Notes: generated by a model from the letters alone, not told the origin. Counted from the stretch's first letter, positions 21,225 through 33,829 are shown. The stretch is DNA of 64,000 nucleotides from Chloranthus sessilifolius (GCA_021018995.1 CM037588.1:146959725-147023724); one strand, 5' to 3'. Made by a program: numbers and translations.

Positions 21225-22762
21225 GTCTGAATCTCCATCAAATGGGACTAGATCACGACCAAATGGGTTCGAACAAATCAATACGCAAGCGAATGGGTCT
21301 GAAGAAAGGGAAACTCAAAATATTGGTTAGTTTGCTTAATTATATTTTTAAAAATAATGATTATTAATGGATTACTAACAAAATGTTATTCATTTAGGTG
21401 TCCCTAAAAAATCACTACGTTAATCAATTAGAATTAATTTGGTTGTTCAAGTAATATTTTTGAATTAATATTTTTTTTTCCTTATCATAGGGGACATATG
21501 ATGTTTCAGTGATTCACAAAAGCATGGTCTTGTTAAAAGCTAATACCTCTTAGAAACAGTGAAAATATGACCTTCACAAGAACTTTGATGTGTTCAAGGC
21601 ACGTCGAGAAAAAGCAAAGTCTTATAGGGAAAAGATGAAAAATCTACACACTACTGATAAGCGAGGAGCAGCTAACATGGCAGAGGAGTTGGTAACATTT
21701 AATTCTAATATTTATATATTCATATAAAAATAGAAATATATAAATAGAGGAGTTGGTAACATCTAGCTAATATTTCTATTTCTATCTAATTAATTAAAAT
21801 ATTAATTTTTTTTATGTAATTTCTATTATACAGAAAAAATAAAATCCTTATGGTACAATTACCAGAACACAAATATATATAGCCTCCCACACCCCTTTTC
21901 CCACTATGAGCAATCAGCTAGTAAGACTATTAATTTTAGTTAATTTTAAATGAAAGTTTTAGTACTGAAATATTTAATTATTATTTATTCTTTACTCGCA
22001 GGATGATAGTAGGAGAATCATTTTGAACTATCTCCTTCTAGGGGAAAATGATTTAGATAATGATCTTGTTGCTAAAGTAAATGATGCTCTCCTCTCCCCT
22101 TTGTTCATTTTTTTTTTCTTTTAGAAAAATTATAGTTCAAAAAATTTTCGTCTCAGGTTTGTGGCCATGATGGGGTTGCGTTAGTGACATGGGTAAGGGT
22201 GTATCTAAAACCACTATACAAACATCTGCGCCTTCTAGAGAGAACGCTCAACGGAAGAAGAGAGCACGTGAAAAGCATTGAATTGAAGTATGATATAATT
22301 ATACAATAATTTGATGAGGAGCGTAAGGCACGCAAGATCCTTGAGGAAAAATAAGATGCATTATCAGGTCAACTTTTTTCTCAAGGGACACATTTCGGAT
22401 TCAGGTTCTTCTCAGGTACCAATTTGAATTCTTTGCCTCATTTTTTTTTCAAAATCATAAATTCTCAATATGAAGTAGTTACATTCTTTTCCTAATTTTT
22501 TGTAGGCACAACAAAATTTATCGGTTCTTTCTGATTCACTGATAAACCAATCATTCACGCACTGCTTAATAAAGAACTTCAAGAACAAAATTGTTACATT
22601 GGGACGTGTTAATAGGGAGACCACAATATCAACAGAATCATATAACATCATTGTAGATGTCATTTATGATCTCGATGCAGAGCTGTATGCAACTGAAGGA
22701 ACATTAGCAGATATTACACTTGGCGATATAATCTCCTGGCCAAAGGGGCTAATTTTTATATG
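21225..22762 (+). pseudogene. CACTA accessory transposase gene, copy 2
   Basis: Closely similar to copy 1 exon by exon. It begins mid-exon where the preceding element inserted. It keeps a block missing from copy 1 (HKNFDVFKARREKAK, SYREKMKNLHTTDKRGAANM, 21556-21690), then KKxNP..GTITRTQIYIAS-like, the charged region and the C-terminal piece with NFKNKIVTLGRVNRE and DVIYDLDAELYATEGTLAD (22506-22762). Several small differences break the frame relative to the intact family. Same role as copy 1: En/Spm-type DNA-binding partner of the transposase. Confidence 0.65.
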
Positions 22763-23029
22763 ATTAATTAGGTATAATTTTTATTTGGACATATTTAGCT
22801 ATGGTCATGTTGATAGATTTGGATGATTGGTATTTTTTTCTTTAAATTTAATGACTACATATGTCAACATTGAAAGTTGTAATTAAGGGTTATGAATATA
22901 ATGTTTCATCCAATCATTTAAAGATATAAATTTTCTTATAGTGAATTGATAAATTTGTGGATTGGAATGATTATCAATATTATTTTTTTCAGATAAAATT
23001 TGACAAAATGATGTTATATATACGTCTTT

Positions 23030-23374
23030 TCATAAAATTTAAATATTAAAAAAAAACAAACCCAAAAATGCAACAGCTCAAGACTGTCATTTTTTCTTTA
23101 CACTTGAAAACAGTGACAACTATAATATGCCAATTATAATGAAAAGATGTCATTTTACTTTTTAAAAATGACCCTTAAAACAACGATCACAAACTGTCGT
23201 TTGCGATTGATAGCTAAAAGTAGTCATTATCAAATGAAATAAACGACAATTATAATACGTCATTAATAAATACTATGACATTTTTTACGACAGCCCACTT
23301 GACGGTTAATAACTTTTGTTATTTTCAAAAATGACAGTCATCGGCTGTTATTTTTTTCACATTTTCACATAGTG
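23030..23374. mobile_element. Right end of the CACTA element carrying transposase copy 2
   Basis: Subterminal words (ACGACAG, CTGTCGTT) like those of the 7598-20766 element, ending at 23374 in ATTTTCACATAGTG. The element must start left of the window, making positions 1-23374 one CACTA element swollen by later insertions. That extent is inference. Confidence 0.55.
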
Positions 23375-23779
23375 TGGAAGGGGGCAATGGTCAATATCAA
23401 TCATAGAACCCTTGGATAGAAAGGAATTGAATTTCAAAAGTACTTCATATGAATTTATGAAAGTAGAAACCGTGACAGTCAAGATTCTTTTTTTTTCGAT
23501 AGAAAAACAAGGTTGGAGGGTCTTCTATCATTTCAATTCAAAAAAAGAAGATTAACAAATTGAGTGGTAGCTCAGTTGGTATTCTCCCTCCTTGTGGGGC
23601 ATGAAGTTGTGGGTTTTAAACTCCACGTTGGCTTCGTCAACAATCATAGAAATTGTTCGGTGAATAACATCTAAGGGGGCTCCAGGCACAGTGGAAACAT
23701 GACCTGCGCATACACTACGATTAACATCAGACAAATGTGGAACGGAAAAATAATATACCAAATCGTGTGAAGAAAGAAG
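23375..23779. other. Unassigned DNA with a tRNA-like stretch
   Basis: A segment at about 23565-23640 reads TAGCTCAGTTGG (box A-like) and, 40 bases on, GTGGGTTTTAAACTCCAC (box B-like with a paired T-arm stem). No proper acceptor stem forms, so it is more likely a tRNA-derived SINE head than a tRNA gene. The remainder is unrecognised. Confidence 0.35.
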
Positions 23780-24707
23780 ACTGAAAAAATTTTGTTGATA
23801 TGTGTTCGACGGAACAAGAGCAAGCGCATTGAGAACAAGGAAAGTCTTCTAGGGAAAAGATGAAAAACTCACACACCAAAAAGAAAAGTCTTTCAGGGAA
23901 AGATGAAAAACCCACACACCACTGGTAGACGAGGAGCAGCTACCATGGCCGAGGAATTGATAACATATATCCAATATTCTATTTGTATATAATTATTTGA
24001 AATATTAATGTTTGCATGAAATTTTTATTGTACAGAAAAAAAAGAGTTCTGATGGTAGAGTCACTAGGACACAAATATATATGGTCTCCCATACCAAGAA
24101 AGATGGGACTTGTCCTTTTCCCACTATGAGCAATCAACTAGTAAGACTATTATTATAGTTCATTTTACATCAAAATTTTAGTATTGAAATGTTTAATTAA
24201 TATTTATTCTTTGCAAGATAATATTAGAAGAATCATTATGAACGATCCTCTTCTAGGGGATAACGATTTAGATAATGACCCTATTGGTAAAGTAAATGAT
24301 GTTCACCTCCCCTTTTTGTTTCTTCTTTTCCTTGTAAGGAATTTATAGTTCTAAAATATTTTGTTGCTTAGGTTTGTGGCCATGATGGAAGAGTCAATCC
24401 ATTATCAAGTCAAGTTCTTTCTCAAGGAACACATATGCCAGATTCAGGTTCTTCTCAAGTACAAATTTCAATCTCATGAAGGCCTAATTTCTTTTTCAAA
24501 ATTATAATTTTTTTATATAAATTTTTTAATATTAATCAGTTATCATTATTTTCGTAGGCACAACGACATTCATCAGTTCTTCCTGATTCACCAGTGGATT
24601 AATCATCCACGCGCTGCTTATTAAAGAACTTCAGGAAAAAACTTGTTGTACTGAGACGTATTAATAGAGAAGAGACAACATCAACAGATTCATTTAGCAT
24701 CATAGTA
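23780..24707 (+). pseudogene. CACTA accessory transposase gene, copy 3 (partial)
   Basis: Third and most eroded copy. Visible parts are a duplicated stretch around GKDEKLTHH-like codons (23850-23940), KKSSDGRVTRTQIYMVS and HTKKDGTCPFPTMSNQL (24045-24140), RIIMNDPLLGDNDLD (24235-24290) and a C-terminal part beginning near 24558. It ends where the next CACTA element starts at 24708, inside an exon at codons matching SIIV of the other copies. Confidence 0.55.
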
Positions 24708-24889
24708 CACTGCGTGAAAACAAGGAAAAAACAACATTAATAGGCTTTAAAGAACCACGGCCAAAAACACTTGTAAATAAATCCACTATCTAAAACTGTT
24801 GTTTATTGTGTTGTAAATTTGCGGCTACACGCTCCATTACAAATAAAGGAAATGTTACTTTTATGTGCACTTATTAAACATTTGGGCAC

Positions 24890-25205
24890 CTAAGCCAAAA
24901 ACATATTGACTGTTTTGAATCAAATGATGGAGATCATGTTTTGCCCCAATCTTTCATAGAATTAATCTTGACATCATACACTTATCATCAGATGGTGCAT
25001 TTTAAATTTCATATGACATACGTTACATGAAAATCGCGTTTGAGACTGATATCATGCATGTGAGTATTTTTCAATTTTTTTGGATGCCTTCAAAATAGAA
25101 ATAAAAAATTTACCGTCAGATGGTATACTCATTATGTCAAGATCCAGTGAGTGGAAGATGGACCTAAAAAAGGATCTCTAACATTCGATTCAAACCAATC
25201 AATGT
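24890..25205. repeat. Foldback repeat copy
   Basis: Same family as 8440-9430: ATCTTGACATCATACACTTATCATCAGATGG on the left and CAGATGGTATACTCATTATGTCAAGATCC on the right as inverted arms. Confidence 0.45.
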
Positions 25206-25750
25206 GTTTGGGCGAAGCTGCCCTCAAAGACTGGTTGCAATGTTCTCAAAGATTGCGGCTGCAAATAAAAAAGTATCTAATTACTTAAACCTTCCTAACA
25301 AACTCTCTACGCATGCTCGACCTCTTCGACTCCCAACTTCTCCAATTCTCTTTCTTCCCCCTTCGAATCCCCAACTTCAACAACTCTCTTTCTTCCCCCT
25401 TCGAATCCCCAACTTCTCCAACTCTCTCCAAGCATTCCATCGGAAAGTCGATTATTTTCTCTCTCCATTTTCTCTAACAGGTATCCTTTCGGCCGAGCAT
25501 ACAGAGGTTAGAGGTTATTTTTTTTTAATTTCTTATGTCATCAAAAATTTCTAGGGTCTCTTTGTAATTGTTTGGGTTTTCTTTCTCTGGTTTCTTTATA
25601 TATTTTAGGGCGTTAATTATTTGTTTATTTATTTATTTTAGGGCTTTATTTATTTATTTATTTGTAACTCTCTTGCATAGTGGAACCTATTGATCATTTT
25701 TGTTGTCTTAGATTGATAACCTAAATGCAAAATAGTAGTGTAGGAAGTGT
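25204..25750 (+). other. 5'UTR-like fragment with 38-bp repeats
   Basis: C/T-rich DNA like a plant 5'UTR. A 38-base unit starting CCAACTTC and containing CTCTTTCTTCCCCCTTCG occurs at 25333 and 25371 with a partial third at 25409. An AACAG/GTATCC junction near 25480 and T-rich intron-like DNA follow. I recognise no protein. Probably a captured first exon and intron. Confidence 0.35.
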
Positions 25751-25755
25751 GATCT

Positions 25756-28700
25756 TGTCACAGCCCGGATTTCGGTACCCTGAAACCCATGCCATCAGCA
25801 CGATCCTTCAGACCGTGCCCTAAAACTGTGCACGGAACATTGGTATAATAAGCACAATTAAATAAATAAAGCAAATAATTTCATAAAGTGGAAACAATTA
25901 ATATGCCCAACTGGCATATGCAAAAGACAGTTCTACTTTCATGCCTCTGCATGAACAGAGAACCGACCCGAACCATCGGTGATAAACAGATCACCCTAGA
26001 TGGTTCGCCAAAAGAATAATCAAATTTAATTACATGTTTATCAAAATAAAGGCTTGACATTCCAAGCTGTACAAATATGCTCTCAAACTACTCTCTGTCA
26101 AAGTACACATCAGAGTCTCCTAGAAGAAGTCCTCGGTTGGAGGCTCCAACTCGTCTCCAGGTACGTAATCCGAATCACCCGGATCTACGTCTCCCGAAGC
26201 CTCTACGGCTGCTATCAATGGACCTGCGACGTATAGTCTAAAGGGTGAGCTACATCCTAGCTCAATAGGGAATAAACACAATAAACATATAAATTAAGAC
26301 TCACATATATTCCATGATATTCTAAGCATGATGTGTCTATGCATTTGCTAGATAACAGTTTAAAAGCTGATGAATTTCATTCAAGTTTACTGGTAATTAG
26401 TATGTCTTACTTTACTATTGATTTATCATAAATGACACTGAACAGGCCTAAAGCAAAACTTAAATCTTCAACTTAAGTACTCCCTGAGCAATATAGCATC
26501 GAGCCCCAATGAGATACCCTTCATCGTCGTCTAAATAAACAGTTGTTATAAAGTATTCCCTGGAAATACGACCTAAGCCCCTTTTCAGTAGGCGGCGGGT
26601 TAAAAACTCATCTCAACATCCCTGGGATGTGCTTACTGTTATGGATAAACCTCCGCACTGGTGTATGGATTAGCCACCGTACCGGTCACGGATATCCTGC
26701 CGCATCAATCGTGGGTATCCCGTCATGTCGGTGGGGTATCAGTCAAATCTCAAATAACAAAAATAACATGTTCTTTACATATAGTTGTTCAGCGTGTAAG
26801 TGTGCTATCTTATATCAGTTAGGCCTCAACAGTAATTATTCAATCATATATATATACTGTGACAGCCCAGATTTCGGCTCCCCGAAACCCGCACCGTCAG
26901 TGGGCTGGCGCTAAGGTTGAGCCCCGAACGGATTACATCGCGTCTCAAAATGCACAGCGGAATCTAAGCAGAACCATTGCGAACTCATAACATAACAAAA
27001 TAATGAAACACCATCATTCATCCCAGAAACCCAAAAGACGGTTCTAATTTCATAAGAAAGCTTATGGAAAAAGAACCGTTGAGAACCACCGGTAAGGGCC
27101 TTTCCTTACCGAACATGGTTCAACAAAATCAATCACTTATACCATTTAGAAGCCATCTCTCTCTCTCTCTCTATCCAAAACAAACCAAAATTTATTACAT
27201 GACTTAGGGCCGGACCTACCCAAGTCTAGCGCAAAGGAAACAATCCTCGGGATGGGGCTCCTCAAGGTCTTCGCCGGGGGAGTAGTCCGGATCTTCCTTC
27301 TCCGGAATCTCCGCCTCAACACCTTCACCTGAACCTGTGACATTTGTAAAGGAATGAGCTTCATCCAAGCTCAGTAGGGAAAAACTAATAACATGCTCAT
27401 TATGACATCAAACACATATCTTATGGCATAACGTACACAAAGTTGTTTTGAACACATGCTGGGTGGTGATTTCATAGCCTTAACATACATATGCAATGCT
27501 AATGGAATCATGAATATGCTTATATTTCTATTCCGACATAAGAAAGAAGAAAAACTTAAAAGTGTTTACTTAAAGTACTAGAATGAGGAACTATAGCCCC
27601 AAGCCCTCGATGGAATACCCATCATCGTCACTCACATGAGTCATTTAAACATAAATCCAAGGTCCCGTAGAGTTGGACAATTGGCCGAACATAATTACCG
27701 TTATACGGTAGGAATCACAAAGCACATATCACAAAAGGTGTACGGATTGGCCACCATACCGGTCACGGATATCCTGCCGCGTCAGTCACGGTTATACCAC
27801 CGCGTCGGTCAGGTATTCACATAACCTTAAAACCAAAAGTGCATACATATAGCTTATCGTCGTGTGAAGTGATAATTATAATTTACATCAGAAGTCGGAA
27901 CAAAGTATGAAAGTCTCTTATACACGTATCACATGAATCTCGAAGATTCCATAAGTCTCACATGTTTCCAAATCATACATAAACACATACCTCATTTCTT
28001 CAAAACCATAAACGGAAATCATAAAATCGGATCGAAGAACGTATCATAATATAACACACATGTTTATGAAATAATGCACATGATATCAAGTTTTCCCTAC
28101 CTCACAATCTCGACTCGAGCGCACTCAAGCCGCCGCAAAGGTCGGTTCTCCGTACTCACAAAGGTTCACCTAAACATGATCATTTTATCCATTAGAATGA
28201 TGCAAAACACATAGCTAGAGGTCCCCTTGAAATCTCAAAGTAAAAACTAACCAAACGCAAAAATCTGGGAAATTCGATCGATCGAATCCCTGTTTCGATA
28301 GATCGAAATCCATTTTCGATCGATCGAAATAAATTTCGATCGGTCGACCTCTCTCAAAAACTACAAAACATATTCTCATTCGATCGGACGAATTTTCAAA
28401 TCGATCGAAACAAAATTCGATCGATCGAATTCCACAGAAGGCATTTTACCTTAACACAGTTCGATCGGACGAATCCCAATTCGTTCGATCAAAATTACAT
28501 AATTCGATCGAATGAATTTAATTCGATCGGTCGAATTCTCACAACAGAATTCTATCATTCTGTTTCTATACAATTCGATCAATCGAACTTTAGGTGTCGA
28601 TCGATCGAAAAAATTTCGTTCGCTTTCGATCGAACGAATTTCTCAGGACTTCGTTTCTTCCCATTTTTAATGCCATTACGATCAATCAAACCATAATTCG

Positions 28701-30748
28701 ATCGATCAAAATGAGCAGATTTCGGTCATTTTTGGGTTTTTCACCCCCGATCTCTTCTCACTTTGAATCGATCTCACTTTCTTGAGATTCTCATATGAAC
28801 ACACACCAATTTAACTCTCCATAACACAAACTAAAACACACATTCATATTCCATACCTTGCTCCAACGAATCCTCTTTCGTGGTTCAAAATCGGAACTAA
28901 GGTTCCTCTAATGACAGCTGTTCATCCTCATTCCCATTAGATCAATCGCTTCTTTCTGCGCTATCAGCTCGTTCCCACGTTGCTCACAAGCATTCAATGC
29001 CCTAAAGTTTTCCTCTCTATCTCTCTTTACTCCCACTGATCAGTATTAACTAGGTTATTTAACGTCCTAGGTTTCTATTCATAGTCTAGCTCCTACGTTT
29101 GGGTGTAAAACAGCTACACTGAAGGGACGTGTGTGAGAGTTTCAAGCTCCCAGATCCAGTCTATATAAGATTGATCCGGTCCGTTGGATTTGATCTATAG
29201 ACATTACATCATTGTTAAAGGGGGTCCTCGGTGCATGATCCGTCGGCACGCGCACCGAGTCTCACGGATCATGGCCCAAAAGGTTGGGGCGTTACATATA
29301 CATCCCTAGGATGTATATATACTCGCATCCACTGATACCTTTATTACTTTCTCATCCCCTGGGGATGTCTCAATCTCATTAGATTACTTGTTCTTAATTA
29401 CTTGCATCACACAGATGTCTTTATCACATTCTTGGCGTCACGCACGCACCCATTTTCATAAAGTTTTTCATAGTTAAAACAACTTCAAATCTGATAATTA
29501 TATCACTACATACATGCTCTTGAAATTAAAGTACATGTTCAAGGTGTTCCCTACTTCAATTCTCTGAAGGTCCAAGCATCAAGGTCTCACGCGGCTCCTT
29601 GTGCTCGCTCTCACACGTACCACCTATGGTATATCATAACACATGCAATACATCACTAATGATGTAATGAAGGTCTTGGACCCTCCATGAATCTCAAAGA
29701 AAACTTAAAAAGTCAAGCCAAACTATCAAAGTCGATTAATCGATTCCTAAATCGATTAATCGAAATACGATTCGATTAATCGATTCCCAAAATAGATTAA
29801 TCAAAACCCAAATCGATTAATCGATTCCCAAAATTGATTAATCGAGATTCAAATTCGATTAATCGATTAATCGAAGTCTCTAACATAATGAAGTCGATTC
29901 TCAAATCGAGTGGTCGAAAGTCTGAAATCGATTAGCCGATCCCAAATCGATTAATCGAAATCCAAAATCAATTAATCGATTTCCCAACTCGATTAGTCGA
30001 TTTTCCCAGGTCTTGTTTTCCAGCCACTGGGGGTACTCAGTCGATTAGTCGATTTCCAAATCGACTAATCGAACATCCAAATCAATTAATCAAAATTCAA
30101 TTCGATTAATCGAATCGGGCACTCATGACTTTTCAACTTCTGGGCCAAAATCGATTAATCGAATGCCAATTTTGATTAATCGATTTGGCCAGATTCAGCC
30201 CCCTTTCGGGTTGTTCTTCCAAAACTCATTTCTTTTCTTTCTAAGCCTTTAATCTACTCTTTTTAACCCTACTTGACTGAATTAAATTTGTCTACAATAC
30301 ACGCATTCACTTTAATTAAAACTCACCTCAATCAATTCTCAAATTGATCAAGATCTAGGTTGAAATGGCTAGGGTTCCAGCTTTTGCTTCAACGGCTCCA
30401 AACGCGTTGAATCCGGCAATCAATGCTCCATCTTCCCTCAATCCAACCACAATAACTCCCTGACAATTAATCTCCTCTTTCTCTCTCTCTTCAACAACCA
30501 AAACAAAAGGATTCTAGGGTTATTAAACCCTTATATCCTCTCTTTTAGTTTCGGTGTTTAGCGCATACCCCAGAGATATGTGTATGTAGCTGAAAACCAA
30601 TACTATTCAACACTCCTAGTCACAATTGTAGCACATCAGTTCATCACTTCATGAACTCAATGTTTGACCATCACTTGGTCAAACCTATGATCAATCGGGC
30701 ACAGATCCCGAGGTCAAAGTCAAACGGTCAATTTTTCAGGATATTACA
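25756..30748 (-). repeat. 3' LTR of element A, split by a solo LTR
   Basis: Starts TGTCACAGCCCGG and ends GGATATTACA in plus coordinates. After removing the inserted solo LTR (26858-29296) and its duplicated TATAC, about 2549 bp remain, equal in length to the other family A LTRs. Contains the hairpin (26247-26263), the short acidic frame and the TCGATTAATCGA array (29735-30185). Confidence 0.9.
26858..29296 (-). mobile_element. Solo LTR, Tekay-type (family F), inside the LTR of element A
   Basis: Begins TGTGACAGCCCAG and ends GGGGCGTTACA, flanked by TATAC (26853-26857 and 29297-29301). 2439 bp. Shares conserved blocks with families A, D and B, but its palindrome array (28265-28710) uses TCGATCGATCGA. 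A probable TATA box (CTTATATAGAC on the minus strand) is at about 29160-29170. Confidence 0.9.
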
Positions 30749-30764
30749 TTCTCCCCACCTTAGA
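30749..30764 (-). other. Polypurine tract of element A
   Basis: On the minus strand AAGGTGGGGAGAA directly precedes the 3' LTR, the usual plus-strand primer position. Confidence 0.7.
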
Positions 30765-31041
30765 AATTTTCATCCTCGAAAATAACCCAAAGGTGCTCGC
30801 TTGGGTACCCCACGCACTGGGGTAGCACGTAACCACACACATAAAAGTTGACGAATACATTACACAGAGCGAGTAAACACAATTAATTCAAGCACATCCG
30901 CAAAATTTTTTCTGTATTTCATTAAATTTTTTCAAAATTTACAAGTCTCTTTCACTTTGCTCCATAATTACCCTGGGGAATTTAAATACAACTATACTAA
31001 AATATTCAAAAAGATGACAAAATGAAACCATCGTCAGATGC

Positions 31042-32571
31042 TCACGTCGTCCCCTCTCCTGGCTGATCTAATGCAGGGGTGGGCTCTAACTGGACTTGTG
31101 GCTCTGGCTGGACTGGCGGTGGGTGGGTCGTCTCCGTAGGCTGTAGTGGTACCGAGCCGGAGGCATCGGCAGTAGACGTACTCCCATGGAAAATAGCACC
31201 CGCATGGAAGGCAGTCCGACCTACTATCCACTCCACCTCCTGCGCGAGGCGCTGCTGGTAGTCCAACGGATAGATGTAGCACAGTGTATGGAATATCAAA
31301 AAGTCCATCTGTCGGTTCATCCTCTCATTGTTGGCCTCCATCCTGGCTAACACGTCCTCGATAGTGGGCGCCGGGCGAGCCGCTCGCCGGCGATAAGATG
31401 TAGGTGTCGTTGCCGCAGACCACGTTGGCAGCGTAGGTGAGGCAGTGGTATGGGAGGGTGTCCCCTCCACTGGTGGATCATCTGGGTGTGCCCCACCCAC
31501 AGGTGGGTCCTGATGTGGTGGTGGGGGTGGTGGAGGTGCTAGTGGTGGTGCTGCTGCTGCTGGTGCAGGACCCTGAGCCAGTAGGGTCCGCTTGAGTAAA
31601 TTGTAACTACGGCTCCATGAAGAGTTTGAAAACGTCTTCACTCGGTCCGTAGCCCTCTCCTCATGGGGCGATATAGCGTATTTTGGAGCGTTTGAGTAAC
31701 ACTCCAGCATGCTCGAGATGAGCCGAGCATAGGGCATATTTTCTTTAGGCCTCAAGTTGCCCTTCATCAACTTGCCCTTAATGCATCTCATCCCCTCGAG
31801 GATGACCATCGTGGCATCAAACCAACGGCCACAGAAGGCCGCGTAAAGTGCCTGCTGCACCATCTCCACCCGCTCGGTGTCGTGACTCAACGGGTAGAGG
31901 TTGCACTTGATTATAGAATCAAGCATCCACATATAATGGGGAAGGTCGACCCTCCTAATGGAGGATCTCGACCCTTTCTTCCCATTGGTCATCCGGGTCA
32001 TGATCTCCTCAAATCTCACCTCTTCCTCGAAGGGTGGGAAGAGGGTGGTCTCGGGTACAAAATTGAGGTGACATTCAAGCACCTCGTGGATGTGGCGATG
32101 AGTGAATGTGTAGTCACGACCCTCTATCTTGGTCGTGACGATGTCGTCGGTAGGGTCGTCCATCAGCCCTTGGTAGAATAGTCTAACCAACCTAGGGTAG
32201 TAGGACCCACGGATTGGTTTCTAGATGTTACCGAGACCGGCTTTTAGAAGGTAATTACGAGCCCATTGGGTCTCGCCCGGTACATGGGGGTTTGTAAATA
32301 GGGTTTGATCGATAATGTACTCGATCTTGAATATTTTAGCCGTCCACCACTCATTGGGTTGAAGTACATTGGTGGGTGGTGGTGGCATAGGCGTAGACTC
32401 GCGTGAAGACTCACGCGAAGACGCGCTCGTCGAACCAGAGGTGGTCTCCGATGCTGACGGTGATGGAGTCCTCACCGGTGATGGGGTAGGTGGTGGCGGT
32501 GCGGCATTCTTACGCCGGACCGGAAGTTTAGAGGTTGTCTTTTTGGAAGACAATCGAGTTTTAGGTGGCAT
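31042..32571 (-). pseudogene. Extra ORF of element A (between integrase and 3' LTR)
   Basis: A sense-orientation coding zone downstream of pol, not part of the standard gag-pol set. It has a basic N terminus (MPPKTRLSSKKTTSKLPVRRK region), a Ser/Thr/Pro-rich linker, a conserved core (NEWWTAKIF, WARNYLLKAGL, RLFYQGLMDD, VTTKIEGRDYTF), a proline-rich stretch and a helical C-terminal part (ANNERMNRQMDFLIFH). The core is homologous to the zone at 57768-59312 in element B (KEWWASKTF, WAKGYLQKLGL, RLFFQNLRWGD, VTTIDGFEYKI). It resembles the domain labelled putative plant transposon protein in plant retroelements. Role unknown. The zone is broken but mostly readable. Confidence 0.65.
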
Positions 32572-32781
32572 CTTGGTAAAAATCCAACAAAACTAGGGTT
32601 TCTATAGCTTGAAATGGAAAGAAAATGAAAACTAGGGTTTTACCTTAGGCGTTTGATTCGATTGCAAACGATTTCGATCCGAAATCGCAAAACCCTAGGT
32701 GCTTGGATGGTTGAAGGAAGAAGAAGAAGGCGCGGAAAAGAAAAAGCTCCAATGATTTCGAATGGGGAGAAATACCCCTCA

Positions 32782-32795
32782 ATTTATATATATAT
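32782..32795 (-). promoter_or_regulatory. Probable internal TATA box upstream of the extra ORF (element A)
   Basis: The minus strand reads ATATATATATAAAT, lying between the palindrome array (first word at 32803) and the start of the extra ORF (32571), 212 bases before its ATG. Element B shows the same arrangement at 59519-59526. Confidence 0.45.
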
Positions 32796-32801
32796 GCCCC
32801 G

Positions 32802-33430
32802 GCTCGATTAATCGATTTCCAAAGTCGATTAATCGAGTTTCAAAATTAGGTTAAGCCGCATAAAATCGATTAGTCGAAACTCAAAATCGATTAATCGAAA
32901 CCATTTCGATTAATCGAAACCATTTCGATTAATCGAAATCATATTCATTTAAATTTTTAAGTTTTGGAGCTCACTGGCGTGAGCCAGTCGATTAATCGAA
33001 ATTCACTTCGATTAATCGAAATCCCAAAATCGATTAAACGAGATTCACTTCGATTAATCAAAATCGTGCAGTCCTTCAAATTTTTTCTAAAATCCTTAAG
33101 TTACTCAATTAGTCGAACTTCCAGTCCGATTAATCAAAAATCTAAATTGATTAATTGAATTCTTCCTCGATTAATCGAAATCATATAAAAATCCTTCAAG
33201 TTCTTCTAAAATTCTCAAGTTACTCGATTAATCGAATGCCCAATTCGATTAATCAAAAACATAAATCGATTAATCGAAACCAAAATCGATTAATCGAAAT
33301 TTCACTTTGTCATTTTTCTGAATCTTGTTCCAATTTCCACTCACTGGTGCATGCCAGTTGACTAATCGATCAAAATCGATTAATCAAATTCCCAAATCGA
33401 TTAATTAATTTGAAAATCGATTAATCGGTT
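32802..33430. repeat. TCGATTAATCGA palindrome array, element A internal
   Basis: About eleven exact and roughly ten near copies of the 12-bp perfect palindrome TCGATTAATCGA, spaced irregularly by about 8-40 bases of low-complexity DNA. The same word forms the arrays in the family A LTRs. Confidence 0.9.
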
Positions 33431-33829
33431 TTGATCAGATTCTTCAGATTTAAAAATTTAAAAATTTTTCATGTCTCTTTGATTTCTCATGGTAAACTAT
33501 GACCAATTGGTCATTGGTTCTACAAAATACATCATTATGGCCATGTTGTGACCATGATGAATTCCAATTTCGCGTTCAACACAGTGTTTGAGACTCTATG
33601 TGGATAAAATTATTCTCTTAAGTAAATTGATCATAAGATCGACATTGAATTACAACACATAGTTTAAATCCACAAACATACTTGCGGTGATACAATTTCG
33701 ACTCTCAAGCTGTCGCAAATAAGCTTGGATACTGTTCTTTCACGTCGGCCTCTCGTTCCCATGTAGCTTCCTCGGCCGGATGATGCTTCCATCGGACAAG
33801 TACTAATGGAATCACTTTTGTTCGCAACA

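Larger units (their letters stand above)
24708..25755. mobile_element. CACTA left end with UTR-like cargo
   Basis: Begins CACTGCGTGAAAACAAGG at 24708, inside transposase copy 3, with subterminal AACAAC / GTTGTTT words following. A diverged foldback repeat lies at 24890-25205. Its right end is not seen, because the large Tekay element inserted at 25751-25755 and unidentified DNA follows on the far side (53932 onward). Confidence 0.5.

Noticed and set aside
23375-23560. Plastid DNA insertion
   Set aside because: The base composition made me consider it, but I could not place it in any plastid gene from memory.
23565-23640. tRNA gene
   Set aside because: Box A- and B-like words and a T-arm are present, but no acceptor stem pairs and the D and anticodon arms are poor; more likely a SINE head.
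32802-33430. CRISPR-like regularly spaced repeats
   Set aside because: Plant nuclear DNA, irregular spacing, degenerate palindromic 12-mers without unique spacers.
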